NCBI RefSeq assembly: GCF_004138285.1
Contig: NZ_SCFN01000003.1
Location: 241,039-305,038, forward strand
From: Gottfriedia acidiceleris
GTDB taxonomy: Bacteria > Bacillota > Bacilli > Bacillales > Bacillaceae_G
Direction: 5' to 3'
Length of the DNA: 64,000 nt
Position numbers and translations under genes: made by a program. Below the pieces are notes generated by a model that was not told the DNA's origin, did not search any database, and saw only the letters and a program-made list of their open reading frames with translations. This document shows positions 45,516 through 54,439 of this stretch, piece by piece. How positions within the stretch are numbered: position 1 is the first letter of the stretch; each line of letters begins with the position of its first letter.

Positions 45516-46463
45516 TTATCGTTTACCTTTTTCATATGCAACACCAACTGATTTTGGTGCTTGAGATGTTTTTGAGAATATAACTAATGCGATTAAAGTT
45601 ACTACGTATGGGAATAACTTTAATGCTAATGGTGGTATATGAGCTAAACTTGGAATAACTTGCGATACATTGGCAATTGTTGTAGCTACACCAAAGAATA
45701 ATGTCGCTGCTAAAATACCAAGTGGTTTCCACTGTCCAAAAATTAATGCAGCAATTGCTAAGAAACCAAGACCTGCAACACTTCCTGTAAATTCGCCAGA
45801 GTATGTTACTAAAATAATTGCTCCACCTAATCCAGAAAATGCACCAGAAATAATAACACCAAGGTAACGAATACGGTATACGTTAATACCTGCTGCATCA
45901 GCTGCTTGTGGGTATTCACCACATGCACGTAGACGTAAGCCTAAACGAGTTTTATAAAGTATAAATGTACTAATGATTAGAATTCCGATTACTAACCATG
46001 TTGTAGAATACGTGTTTTTAAACAATAAATCTCCGAGAATTGGAATGTCCTTTAAGACTGGAATATCAGTACGTGTAATACCGTTAATACTGATGTTTCC
46101 TGATCCAGTAATATTTCTTGCTAAGAAAATTGTTAAAGCACCTGCAATCATATTAATTGCGATACCACTAATTACTTGATCTGCGTGTAAATTTATACTT
46201 GCAAAAGCATGTAGTAAAGAAAATAAAGCACCTGTAAGAACTGCCACAAGAATTCCTACCCAGATTACCCAAACTTCACCTTGATGAGTTTCTTGAAGTT
46301 TTGAAATTGTCAAGGCACTAGCGAAACCACCAACAACCATTAAACCTTCTAAACCAATATTTACGACACCGCTTCGCTCAGAAAATAAACCACCTAATGC
46401 TACGATTAATAATGGAATCGTATAGGCAATTGCATATGGGAAAATTTGTATAATTAAATCCAT
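45516..46463 (-). CDS. nupQ: Nucleoside ABC transporter permease (NupQ/YufQ type)
   Basis: A 315-residue BPD_transp_2-family permease with about 8-9 helices: ALGGLFSERSGVVNIGLEGL at the N-terminus (the ERSGVVNIGLEG signature) and AAALIFGQWKPLGILAATL near the C-terminus. It is the last gene of the operon, 3 bases after nupP. With NupP, ATPase NupO and lipoprotein NupN it would import purine nucleosides. In B. subtilis the NupNOPQ homologue takes up guanosine. Confidence 0.92.
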   Translation of the reverse strand: MDLIIQIFPYAIAYTIPLLIVALGGLFSERSGVVNIGLEGLMVVGGFASALTISKLQETHQGEVWVIWVGILVAVLTGALFSLLHAFASINLHADQVISGIAINMIAGALTIFLARNITGSGNISINGITRTDIPVLKDIPILGDLLFKNTYSTTWLVIGILIISTFILYKTRLGLRLRACGEYPQAADAAGINVYRIRYLGVIISGAFSGLGGAIILVTYSGEFTGSVAGLGFLAIAALIFGQWKPLGILAATLFFGVATTIANVSQVIPSLAHIPPLALKLFPYVVTLIALVIFSKTSQAPKSVGVAYEKGKR

Positions 46464-46466
46464 GCC

Positions 46467-47534
46467 TTATTTCACCTTCTCTCCTACATTGCTGTTTTTG
46501 TACTTGCGTGATTTGGATACTCGATCTATAACTTTTTTAATTAAAATACTAGTTGCTGAGAAATAAATAATGATTGCAATGATAACATCAGCAATATCTG
46601 GTGGAATTGAAGTCATTGCACTCATAAAGCCTTTACCAGAATATAATAGTCCAAAGAAAATAGCTGAGAAAAATACGCCAATCGGTGTATTCATTCCTAA
46701 AAGGGCCACGGCAATTCCGTCGAATCCTTCGGTAGGTAAAACACCTATTTGAATTAGTGATGCATTACCAGCGAATTGAACAACACCTGCTAACCCAGCA
46801 AGTCCACCTGAAATCATCATTGATAAAATAACATTTCTATTTACTGAAATACCCGCGTATTCAGCAGCACTACGGTTGTAACCTACAGCTTTTAATTCAT
46901 ACCCTAATACTGTACGATTAATAATAAATGAAACAACGATTACCATAATAACGGCGATAAATAAACCGAAGTTAATATATGAACCACCAAATAAATTTGA
47001 TAAAAATGGCATTTTTAATGTCGCAGCATCTGCAAGCATTTTTGACTCTGTTTCAGTACTACCTTTAAAATATTGTGGTACTAAATAATAAACAGTCCAG
47101 TATGCAATCCAGTTCATCATAATCGTAGAAACTACTTCGTGAACATTGAACTTAGCTTTTAGTAGTCCTGGAATAAATGCCCAAGCTGCACCTGCAATAA
47201 AGGCTACAATTACCATAATCGGAACTAGGATTAGAGTAGGTAAATCGACAGTTAATCCTACTGCTGAAGCACAAAATCCTGCGAAAAGCATTTGACCAGC
47301 TGCACCAATATTAAATAAACCTGTTCTGAATGCAAATGCAACAGAAAGTCCTGTTAAAATTAACGGAGTAGCAGTAGCAAATGTATTACCAATACGCTCC
47401 GGATCTTTTAATCCACCTTGGAATAAATAAGTAAACCCTTCAACTGGATCATTACCTGTTACAAAAATTAATAAAGCTCCAGCTAGTAAACCTAATACTA
47501 CGGCAATTAAAGAAATGATTCCTCCCTTTTTCAT
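46467..47534 (-). CDS. nupP: Nucleoside ABC transporter permease (NupP/YufP type)
   Basis: A 355-residue polytopic permease of the same family: AFAFRTGLFNIGAAGQMLFA (FRTGLFNIGAxGQ signature), a long cytoplasmic loop, and FDGIAVALLGMNTPIGVFF. The start overlaps the nupO stop by four bases (ATGA), showing translational coupling. A Lys/Arg-rich tail (IDRVSKSRKYKN) ends the protein. Confidence 0.92.
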   Translation of the reverse strand: MKKGGIISLIAVVLGLLAGALLIFVTGNDPVEGFTYLFQGGLKDPERIGNTFATATPLILTGLSVAFAFRTGLFNIGAAGQMLFAGFCASAVGLTVDLPTLILVPIMVIVAFIAGAAWAFIPGLLKAKFNVHEVVSTIMMNWIAYWTVYYLVPQYFKGSTETESKMLADAATLKMPFLSNLFGGSYINFGLFIAVIMVIVVSFIINRTVLGYELKAVGYNRSAAEYAGISVNRNVILSMMISGGLAGLAGVVQFAGNASLIQIGVLPTEGFDGIAVALLGMNTPIGVFFSAIFFGLLYSGKGFMSAMTSIPPDIADVIIAIIIYFSATSILIKKVIDRVSKSRKYKNSNVGEKVK

Positions 47535-49054
47535 GCCCCTTCACCTCTCCTTATACCAGCCATCATTAATCCTAACTCATCTTCATTTGTGTCTTTGGCA
47601 TTAACGATATCAACGATTTCACCAGCATTTACGATTGCAATGCGGTCAGATAAATTAAGAACTTCATCTAGCTCTAACGAGATTAGTAGAACAGCTTTTC
47701 CACTATCTCTTTGCTCTATTAATCTCTTGTGAATATACTCAATCGAACCAACATCCAATCCACGTGTTGGCTGACATGCAATTAATAACTCAGGCTTAAG
47801 TTCAATTTCGCGACCAATGATTGCTTTTTGCTGGTTTCCTCCAGACATTGATTCAACGACTGTTTTAGCACCTTCACCAGAGCGTACATCGAATTCTTCA
47901 ATGATTTTCTTTGCATGTTTGGCAATCGCAGCTTTATCTAAAATTCCATATTTAGAGAATGGTTCTTGATTATAAATCTCTAGAACAACGTTTTCTTCAA
48001 TTGTATATTCAAGAACAAGTCCTCTTTTTTGACGATCCTCTGGAATATGTGCAATACCGCTTTTAATTCGCTCGCGTATACTGTGTTTTGTAATATCTTG
48101 ATTTTTTAATAAAATAGTACCTTCTTCAATCGGTCTTAACCCTGTAATTGCTTCAACAAGTTCAGATTGTCCATTTCCTTCTACTCCAGCAATCCCAACG
48201 ATTTCACCTGCTCGAACTTGAAGAGTAGCATTTTTTAAACCTAAAACTTTTTTATTATTTTTGACACTTAAATTATTTACATCTAGTACAACTTCACCAG
48301 GTTTGGATTCTACCTTATCTACCTTGAAAGACACCTGACGTCCGACCATCATAGATGCCATTTCAGATTCAGAAGTTTGTTTTACATCAACAGTACCAAT
48401 GTATTTTCCGTGACGAATTACTGTACATTGATCTGCAACAGCTTTAATTTCTTTTAATTTATGAGTAATGATAATGATTGACTTGCCTTCATTAATTAAA
48501 TTTTTAATAATCTTCATTAAATCTTGTATCTCTTGTGGAGTAAGTACAGCTGTTGGCTCATCTAGGATTAGTACTTCAGCATTACGGTATAAAGTTTTTA
48601 AAATTTCGACTCTTTGTTGCATCCCTACTGTAATATCTTCAATCTTTGCATATGGATCTACATTTAATCCGTAAGTTTTAGAAAGCTCTTCAATACGTTT
48701 TGCTGCAGTCTTGATATCTACTACTAGACCCTTTTTAGGTTCAAGACCTAGAATAATATTTTCTGTTACAGTAAAATTTGAAACTAATTTAAAATGTTGG
48801 TGAACCATTCCGATTCCTAGTTCATTTGCAACATTTGGATTTGAAATTTTAACTTCTTTACCTTTTACTTTTATAATTCCTTTTTCAGGTGTGTACATTC
48901 CAAAAAGGACGGACATTAAAGTTGATTTCCCTGCTCCGTTTTCACCTAATAAAGCATGAACTTCCCCTTTTTTTAATCGTAGTGTAATATTATCATTCGC
49001 TATAATGCCAGGAAACTCTTTTGTTATATTTAGCATCTCCACTACATATTCCAT
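47531..49054 (-). CDS. nupO: Nucleoside ABC transporter ATPase (NupO/YufO type)
   Basis: A 507-residue protein with two tandem ABC domains. Domain 1 has Walker A GENGAGKSTLMSVLFG (residues 37-52), a degenerate signature TVGMQQRVEI and Walker B LILDEPTAVLT. Domain 2 has the degenerate Walker A GVEGNGQSELVEAI, signature MSGGNQQKAIIGRE and GLDVG. This is the arrangement of sugar and BMP-type nucleoside importers. AGGAGG precedes the start at 49054. It lies 260 bases after nupN, with two large hairpins between. Confidence 0.94.
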   Translation of the reverse strand: MEYVVEMLNITKEFPGIIANDNITLRLKKGEVHALLGENGAGKSTLMSVLFGMYTPEKGIIKVKGKEVKISNPNVANELGIGMVHQHFKLVSNFTVTENIILGLEPKKGLVVDIKTAAKRIEELSKTYGLNVDPYAKIEDITVGMQQRVEILKTLYRNAEVLILDEPTAVLTPQEIQDLMKIIKNLINEGKSIIIITHKLKEIKAVADQCTVIRHGKYIGTVDVKQTSESEMASMMVGRQVSFKVDKVESKPGEVVLDVNNLSVKNNKKVLGLKNATLQVRAGEIVGIAGVEGNGQSELVEAITGLRPIEEGTILLKNQDITKHSIRERIKSGIAHIPEDRQKRGLVLEYTIEENVVLEIYNQEPFSKYGILDKAAIAKHAKKIIEEFDVRSGEGAKTVVESMSGGNQQKAIIGREIELKPELLIACQPTRGLDVGSIEYIHKRLIEQRDSGKAVLLISLELDEVLNLSDRIAIVNAGEIVDIVNAKDTNEDELGLMMAGIRRGEGA

Positions 49055-49170
49055 AATTTTCCTCCTTGATATTACGAAGTCATTTATTTTTAAAGTTTTA
49101 CTTGATTTCGAAATATTTTTCTATATTTTTTATTTAGGGAGGGCTTTACTCTCTCACCCGATAGTCACGC

Positions 49171-49223
49171 CCTAATCAATTGGAAACTTTACCAATATAA
49201 GTGCTTACAATTGATTAAGGCAT
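49171..49223 (-). promoter_or_regulatory. Large intercistronic hairpin upstream of nupO
   Basis: Arms 49171-49184 and 49210-49223 pair over 14 bases (GCCTTAATCAATTG with CAATTGATTAGGGC, one G-U) around a 25-base loop. No U run follows, so it is more likely an mRNA-stability or processing element than a full terminator. Confidence 0.7.
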
Positions 49224-49246
49224 GAAAGCCAAAATCATTTTTAGGG

Positions 49247-49294
49247 TAGAAGAAGCATATAAAAGGGTTTCCTTTCCTATGCTTCTTCTATCAT
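49247..49294 (-). terminator. Hairpin just downstream of nupN
   Basis: Arms 49280-49294 and 49247-49261 pair over about 15 bases (GATAGAAGAAGCATA with TATGCTTCTTCTACC, one G-U). It starts 20 bases after the nupN stop. The following minus-strand sequence (CTAAAAATGATTTTGG) lacks a strong U run, so it may be a partial terminator that lets some transcripts reach nupO. Confidence 0.65.
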
Positions 49295-49313
49295 TTATTA
49301 ATTGGAAGTTTAA

Positions 49314-50417
49314 TTACTTAATTAAATTTCCTCTTTCACTTGCTACTACAATTTCACCAGACTTAATTTTGTTAAATACATCTTCAACTTTTGTTAAAGT
49401 ATCAGAACTTAAGTTTGGATTTTCTTTTGGTAAACCAATACCATCATTTTTTGCATCGTAAGTTAAAGTTTGTCCACCAGGGAATTTTTTATCTTTTTCA
49501 GCTTTTACCATATCAGAAGCTGCTTTAGCTACACCTTTCATAGCTGAAGTTAAAATTACTGATTTGTTATCTTTATAAACACCATCAGAGTATTGATCTA
49601 CGTCAACACCAACAACCCATGCTTCTTTACCACTAGCTACTCTGTTTTTAGCTTCAGTTATAGCACCTTGTCCTACTCCACCTGCTGCAGAGAAAATTGC
49701 TTTTACGCCACGGTCATACATTTGAGCTGCAATTTGCTGACCTGCTGCTTTGTCTGTAAAGCTTCCAGAATATACTACGTTATTAGCTTTTAAAGAAATG
49801 CTTGTTCCAAGTTTTTCGTTTGCATATTTAATACCTTGTTGGAATCCCCAGTTATATTTTTGAACTGCTGGAATTTCCATACCACCGATAAATCCAACAT
49901 CACCAGTCTTTAATTGAACTGCTGTTGCAATACCAGCTAGGTAGCCAGCTTCATGTTCTGAGAAGAAAATTGAAACTGTGTTTTTCTTTACATCTGGAGT
50001 ATAGTCTTTAGCAGAGTGTGGTGTACCATCGATAATTACAAATTTGTCATCTTTATATTTATCTTGTGCTTTAAAAATCGCTGTTTCAAATTTAAAACCT
50101 GGAGTAACGATAAATTTAAAGCCCGCATCATTTAAGTTTCCGATTTCTTTTAAGTAATCTGCTTCAGTTTCACCAGCAGGTTTTAAGTATTTTGTATCTT
50201 GCTTAAGATTGAAACCTAAATCTTTAGCTCCAGCTTGGATCCCTTCCCAAGTACCTTGGTTAAATGACTTATCATCAATTGTACCCGAGTCAGTTACCAT
50301 CCCTACTTTAAATGCGCCTTTTGCGTCTTTTGTATCTCCACCTTTACCACAAGCACCTAAAATTGTACCTGCTGCTAAGGCCATTGAAAGAACAAGACCA
50401 GCTTTTTTCATCTTCAT
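49314..50417 (-). CDS. nupN: BMP-family nucleoside-binding lipoprotein (NupN type)
   Basis: A 367-residue substrate-binding lipoprotein of the Med/PnrA/BMP family. The signal is MKMKKAGLVLSMALAAGTIL with lipobox LGAC and Cys23. Family motifs are VGMVTDSGTIDDKSFNQGTW (about 38-57), FIGGMEIPAVQKYNWGFQQG and GVDVDQYSDG. PnrA-type proteins bind purine nucleosides outside the membrane and deliver them to the ABC permeases. It is the first transporter gene and presumably the most abundant product, because hairpins follow it. Confidence 0.94.
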   Translation of the reverse strand: MKMKKAGLVLSMALAAGTILGACGKGGDTKDAKGAFKVGMVTDSGTIDDKSFNQGTWEGIQAGAKDLGFNLKQDTKYLKPAGETEADYLKEIGNLNDAGFKFIVTPGFKFETAIFKAQDKYKDDKFVIIDGTPHSAKDYTPDVKKNTVSIFFSEHEAGYLAGIATAVQLKTGDVGFIGGMEIPAVQKYNWGFQQGIKYANEKLGTSISLKANNVVYSGSFTDKAAGQQIAAQMYDRGVKAIFSAAGGVGQGAITEAKNRVASGKEAWVVGVDVDQYSDGVYKDNKSVILTSAMKGVAKAASDMVKAEKDKKFPGGQTLTYDAKNDGIGLPKENPNLSSDTLTKVEDVFNKIKSGEIVVASERGNLIK

Positions 50418-50470
50418 AAAAATTTTGCCCCCTTAAATTTTTATTTACATTTGTACTAGCTTGGTTTATA

Positions 50471-50487
50471 ATCGTTATCTTAACGAT
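50471..50487. promoter_or_regulatory. Short palindrome between the GntR gene and nupN
   Basis: ATCGTTA-TCT-TAACGAT is a perfect 7+7 dyad about 55-70 bases before the nupN start. It could be an operator or a small mRNA hairpin. Confidence 0.4.
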
Positions 50488-50536
50488 CCACCTCCCTAAT
50501 AATTTAATGAAATTTCAGTAAACAATATTTGAAAAC

Positions 50537-50572
50537 CAGCCAAAACTTATTTTTCGTAAATATAATTTTGGC
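50537..50572 (-). promoter_or_regulatory. Hairpin between the GntR gene and nupN
   Basis: The stem AGCCAAAA/TTTTGGCT encloses a 20-base loop nine bases after the GntR stop. It is terminator-like without a clear U run, perhaps limiting read-through. Confidence 0.45.
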
Positions 50573-50580
50573 TATGCAAT

Positions 50581-51306
50581 TTAATTTCGTTTTCTTAAAA
50601 CATTAAAACTGAACTGATCCGCTCTGAAGTAATTATAAGAATGTAAAACTGCACGGTTTAAATCGTCAAAATGTAACTGTTCGATTAATAATAATGAAAC
50701 ATCTGGTTCACACTGTAATAAAGGAGAAACTTTATCGTGGTAACCTATTGGTTCAATTCTTGCACTTGAATATTCGATATTTCGTCCAGTTTCTTTTTTA
50801 ATGAATGAAAAGAACGAATGATCTTCATATGATGGAACCTGTTTAAAATAATTAGTCGGTAATTTATCAATGCAATAAACTACAGGTTCACCATTTGCTG
50901 TTCGAATTCTTTCTACTACGTGCATACGATCATCTTCTGTGATTGTGAAGCTTTTTAAATCATCTTTCGTAGGAACTAATAGTTTAGAAGATAAGAAGAT
51001 TGTACCGGGTTCTTTACCTGCATCTACAATCATTTCTGAGACACTACTTAATTGTTCAATGCCTGTCCTAAAAATTGGTTTCGGTTTCACAAATGTCCCG
51101 ACTCCGTGTCTTCTAACTAAGATATTTTCTTCTTCTAAAACTCTTAATGCTTCTCTTAATGTTGCTCTGCTTACTCCAAATATTTTAGATAACTCATACT
51201 CTGATGGTAACTTATGATGTGGCAAATAAATACCATTCTCAATATCTTGTTTTATTCGATCCATCACTTGGAGATAAAGTAATCTGGTGTCTGTTTTAAT
51301 CTTCAT
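50581..51306 (-). CDS. ymfC: GntR-family (HutC/UTRA) transcriptional regulator, YmfC-like
   Basis: A 241-residue regulator. The N-terminal GntR winged helix has LPSEYELSKIFGVSRATLRE followed by ALRVLEEENILVRRHGVGTF (residues about 37-76). The C-terminal UTRA ligand-binding domain runs from about 95 to 240. It heads the nup operon on the minus strand, downstream of a guanine-type riboswitch and its terminator, so it is probably controlled by purine level and in turn controls the transporter. The ligand is unknown. A repeated AGACATC lies 26-49 bases before its start and could be its own operator. Confidence 0.9.
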   Translation of the reverse strand: MKIKTDTRLLYLQVMDRIKQDIENGIYLPHHKLPSEYELSKIFGVSRATLREALRVLEEENILVRRHGVGTFVKPKPIFRTGIEQLSSVSEMIVDAGKEPGTIFLSSKLLVPTKDDLKSFTITEDDRMHVVERIRTANGEPVVYCIDKLPTNYFKQVPSYEDHSFFSFIKKETGRNIEYSSARIEPIGYHDKVSPLLQCEPDVSLLLIEQLHFDDLNRAVLHSYNYFRADQFSFNVLRKRN

Positions 51307-51331
51307 TTCCCATCCCCCAAACTTCGGATTT

Positions 51332-51355
51332 CAGACATCAGTTGTTAGACATCTG
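51332..51355. promoter_or_regulatory. Candidate GntR autoregulatory operator
   Basis: CAGACATCAGTTGTTAGACA followed by TCTG contains AGACATC twice, 16 bases apart, with CAGA/TCTG ends in inverted orientation. It is placed in the untranslated leader of the GntR gene. Confidence 0.35.
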
Positions 51356-51409
51356 TCGTATAATCCTTCTTTACTATACTGTTATTTTTTACTCATTTCA
51401 ACACTTTTT

Positions 51410-51423
51410 TGTAAACGCTTTAT
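51410..51423 (+). promoter_or_regulatory. cre-like sequence in the GntR-nup leader
   Basis: TGTAAACGCTTTAT matches the CcpA consensus TGWAARCGYTWNCW except one position. It lies downstream of the riboswitch terminator, where CcpA could act as a roadblock. Tentative. Confidence 0.4.
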
Positions 51424-51465
51424 TTTTTATTACGTTAATGAATCATTTTTCATATTTAACATAAA

Positions 51466-51523
51466 AAAAACTCTTATAATCTACAGTTCCACTTAGTGAA
51501 AAAGCTAGATTATAAGAGTTTTT
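51466..51523 (-). terminator. Riboswitch-controlled intrinsic terminator
   Basis: On the minus strand the 17-base arms AAAAACTCTTATAATCT and AGATTATAAGAGTTTTT pair perfectly and run into eight T residues. It sits between the purine aptamer (51566-51634) and the GntR gene, and can also end plus-strand transcripts. Confidence 0.85.
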
Positions 51524-51565
51524 GATTTCGTAAATATAAATCATTTCTCCATAATAATGCTTTTT

Positions 51566-51634
51566 CCCCATAGTATTGCAAATATTGGTTGCAATGTAGA
51601 AACTTCCGACCCATCATGTCGATATTATATGAGG
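51566..51634 (-). promoter_or_regulatory. Purine riboswitch aptamer, guanine type
   Basis: The minus strand has all purine-aptamer parts in order. P1 is CCTCAT/ATGGGG (51629-51634 with 51566-51571), followed by ATAAT. P2 is CGAC/GTCG with loop ATGATGG, J2/3 is AAGTTTCTACA, P3 is TTGCAA/TTGCAA with loop CCAATAT, and J3/1 is TACTATG. These match the Bacillus xpt-type layout, and the total of 69 nt is typical. The C in ACTATG occupies the specificity position (C74), predicting guanine/hypoxanthine rather than adenine. It is located upstream of a purine nucleoside transport operon. Confidence 0.9.
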
Positions 51635-51655
51635 ACTATCAATTTATCTGAAGAA

Positions 51656-51685
51656 ATAATATCATTCTATGTCTAAAAATGTCAA
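51656..51685 (-). promoter_or_regulatory. Predicted sigma-A promoter of the riboswitch-GntR-nup unit
   Basis: On the minus strand TTGACA (51680-51685) and TATTAT (51656-51661) are 18 bases apart. Transcription would start about 12 bases before the aptamer. Confidence 0.6.
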
Positions 51686-51712
51686 TAATGTTTCGACAAT
51701 TTTTTCTTTTTG

Positions 51713-54103
51713 TTAAGACAAGGCTTGCTCATCTTCCACTGGTTTACTAATTAATACTTCCCTAGGTTTACTACCTTCATACGGACCGACTATACCATTA
51801 TCTTCCATAGCATCAATTAATCTGGCGGCTCTTGTATATCCAATTCTAAATCTTCTTTGTAGTAGTGATACCGAGGCTGATTGCATATTTGTTACTAACT
51901 CAACAGCTTCATTATAAAGATCATCATTCACTTCGGATTTCCCATCTTTTTCCTCTTTTACCATCATTTCTTCTTGGTATTGAGCCTTTTGTTGAGAGAT
52001 TGAAAACTCGACTACTCTTTCAACTTCATCATCGGATAAAAATGCTCCTTGTACTCGTATTGGTTTAGATGCACCAATTGGTTGATATAACATATCTCCT
52101 CTTCCTAATAGTTTTTCTGCTCCACCAGTATCAAGTATTGTACGAGAATCTGTTTGAGAAGATACACTAAAAGCAATTCGAGAAGGTATATTTGCTTTAA
52201 TAACACCAGTGATAACGTCTACTGACGGTCTTTGTGTAGCAATAATTAAGTGAATACCCGCTGCACGAGCCATTTGAGCTAATCTAGTGATGGAATCTTC
52301 CACGTCACTCGAAGCTACCATCATTAAGTCAGCTAACTCATCAACAATCACGACAATAAATGGTAATAAAGGTTGTTTCGAATCAGTCATCGAATTATTT
52401 TGTTTAGTTAATTCGTTATAACCCTCGATATTTCTAGTACCTGAATGAGAAAAAAGCTCATATCTTCTTTCCATTTCACTAACAACTTTTCGTAACGCTT
52501 GTGAAGCCTTTTTAGGATTTGTTACAACCGGAGTTAGCAAATGAGGAATACCATTATAATTATTCAATTCAACCATCTTCGGATCGATTAACATTAGCTT
52601 TACTTCAGATGGTTTTGCATTCATTAGGATACTAACAATGATTCCATTTATACATACACTTTTCCCACTACCTGTCGCCCCAGCTACTAGTAAATGCGGC
52701 ATTTTATTAAGCTCTGCAAATACAGCATCACCGGCAATATCTTTTCCTAACGATACAGCTAATGGATTTTGTAATTTTGGATTTTTTGCTTCGAGAACTT
52801 CTCTTAGTAATACAGTCGTTACATTCGTATTAGGAACTTCAATTCCAACCGCAGATTTACCAGGAATCGGAGCTTCAATTCGAATGTCTTTGGCTGCAAG
52901 TGCAAGTGCTAAATCATCACTAAGATTTACAATACGACTAACCTTAACCCCTGCTTCAGGATATACTTCATATTTTGTTACAGCAGGTCCATGATGTACT
53001 TTTGTTACTGTAGCCTTTACACCGAAACTTTGAAATGTTCTTTCAAGCTTGTCCGCATTTTCCTTTAATTTAGATTCATTTTCACGTTTTTTAGCGCCTT
53101 TTGGGTAGGCTAATAAATCCATTGATGGTAATACGTAATCTACCTTATCATCAATTCCAACTTCTGCAACTGGCAATTCGATTGACTGATCGTCTTCCTC
53201 TACAAAATGTGCCTGGAGTTGATTTGAATTATTTGCGATTATCAATTCTGGTTCCTTTGGTGGCTGATATGTAGGAGAATATTCAATTTGAATTTCTTTT
53301 TTCGGCTCGATAATCTCATCTTCATATGAATTTTTAACTTGATAATTTAAACTATTACCATTTGACACTTCCTCAACATTATCATTGTCTTCATATGAAT
53401 CTTTCCTTGCTTTTCTCTTTTGTTTAGCCTCAGCTCGTCTACTAGTAGTTTTTTGTTCACGACCACGTTTCCAGAAATTTGCGAAATCCTTCCAGCTATC
53501 TGAAATTAAATTTCTTACTTTTGGCATTATATATTGATATACATAACCACCAAGTGGCTTACCAGTAATAAACAAAATTCCCGCAACAACTGCAATGATT
53601 CCAAATAAAATTGCACCGGTTCGATCAAATAAGAAATATAAAACTGCAAAAAGTATCGCTCCAATCATACCTCCACCAAGATCTATCGTACTAATTTTAC
53701 CTTTGGCTTCAATTAAGAATAAATCTAGCGTACTTTTTATGACAGATTGATCATGAAATTGATTATTTTTTGCTAATAAATCAAATAGAGTAACATGACT
53801 AAACATCAATATACTAAAGAAGATTAACAATCCACCAATCGTAATGCTCGAAACAAATGGAGGTCTTTTTCGATAAATTATGCTATATGCAGATAAACCG
53901 ATTATAAAAAGAAAACTAAGCATGTACCATTCCCCAAAGAAGAATCTCAAGAATAATACAAAGGATTTACCTACAATACCAAGCTTTAAAATAGTTACGA
54001 TTGATAGTGCTAAAAATATTAATCCACTAATTTCATACCATATTGAACCATTGCCACTTACTGATTTTCGAGCTTTTGACTTTTGCTGCTTCTGCTTTGC
54101 CAT
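51713..54103 (-). CDS. spoIIIE: DNA translocase SpoIIIE/FtsK
   Basis: A 796-residue protein. The N-terminal membrane domain has four helices (about residues 20-185), followed by an acidic/basic linker, the alpha and beta RecA-like motor (Walker [16 protein letters not shown], Walker [14 protein letters not shown]) and the C-terminal gamma winged helix ([20 protein letters not shown]) that reads DNA polarity. It pumps the chromosome into the forespore during sporulation. ATG 54103 follows GGGGGTG. The position next to tepA-ylzJ fits spoIIIE. Confidence 0.96.
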   Translation of the reverse strand: MAKQKQQKSKARKSVSGNGSIWYEISGLIFLALSIVTILKLGIVGKSFVLFLRFFFGEWYMLSFLFIIGLSAYSIIYRKRPPFVSSITIGGLLIFFSILMFSHVTLFDLLAKNNQFHDQSVIKSTLDLFLIEAKGKISTIDLGGGMIGAILFAVLYFLFDRTGAILFGIIAVVAGILFITGKPLGGYVYQYIMPKVRNLISDSWKDFANFWKRGREQKTTSRRAEAKQKRKARKDSYEDNDNVEEVSNGNSLNYQVKNSYEDEIIEPKKEIQIEYSPTYQPPKEPELIIANNSNQLQAHFVEEDDQSIELPVAEVGIDDKVDYVLPSMDLLAYPKGAKKRENESKLKENADKLERTFQSFGVKATVTKVHHGPAVTKYEVYPEAGVKVSRIVNLSDDLALALAAKDIRIEAPIPGKSAVGIEVPNTNVTTVLLREVLEAKNPKLQNPLAVSLGKDIAGDAVFAELNKMPHLLVAGATGSGKSVCINGIIVSILMNAKPSEVKLMLIDPKMVELNNYNGIPHLLTPVVTNPKKASQALRKVVSEMERRYELFSHSGTRNIEGYNELTKQNNSMTDSKQPLLPFIVVIVDELADLMMVASSDVEDSITRLAQMARAAGIHLIIATQRPSVDVITGVIKANIPSRIAFSVSSQTDSRTILDTGGAEKLLGRGDMLYQPIGASKPIRVQGAFLSDDEVERVVEFSISQQKAQYQEEMMVKEEKDGKSEVNDDLYNEAVELVTNMQSASVSLLQRRFRIGYTRAARLIDAMEDNGIVGPYEGSKPREVLISKPVEDEQALS

Positions 54104-54137
54104 GTAATTCACCCCCATCTAAATTTGCAGATTCGCC

Positions 54138-54168
54138 AAAGAAAGCAGCCTTTTGGCTGCTTTCTTAA
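54138..54168 (-). terminator. Terminator of tepA-ylzJ
   Basis: The stem AAGAAAGCAGCC-AAAA-GGCTGCTTTCTT lies 60 bases after the YlzJ-like stop and before spoIIIE. Confidence 0.9.
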
Positions 54169-54226
54169 ATTGAATTTATTATAACATATCAGAACATATG
54201 TTTACCATGTATTGTTAATAATTACC

Positions 54227-54439
54227 TCAAGTTGGAAGAACTAAAATTCTTTGACCAGGTGTATATTGCATAAAATGCTGCGGATCGGTACTTACAATTC
54301 TTTTAATTTCAAAAGCTGTACCCCCAACACTATCAACCAACATTGGAACACCATTGTATTCCAAAAACTGCTGCGATGTGTATTCTTGTTGATCAACAGG
54401 AAAAATCGATTCAATTGGCATTATTGTATAAAGAATCAA
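54227..54439 (-). CDS. YlzJ-like small protein
   Basis: A 70-residue protein of the YlzJ-like family: [34 protein letters not shown] and the C-terminal [10 protein letters not shown]. It starts at TTG 54439, overlapping the tepA stop codon by four bases (TTGA), so it is coupled to tepA. It is conserved next to tepA in Bacilli. The function is unknown. Confidence 0.85.
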   Translation of the reverse strand: MILYTIMPIESIFPVDQQEYTSQQFLEYNGVPMLVDSVGGTAFEIKRIVSTDPQHFMQYTPGQRILVLPT

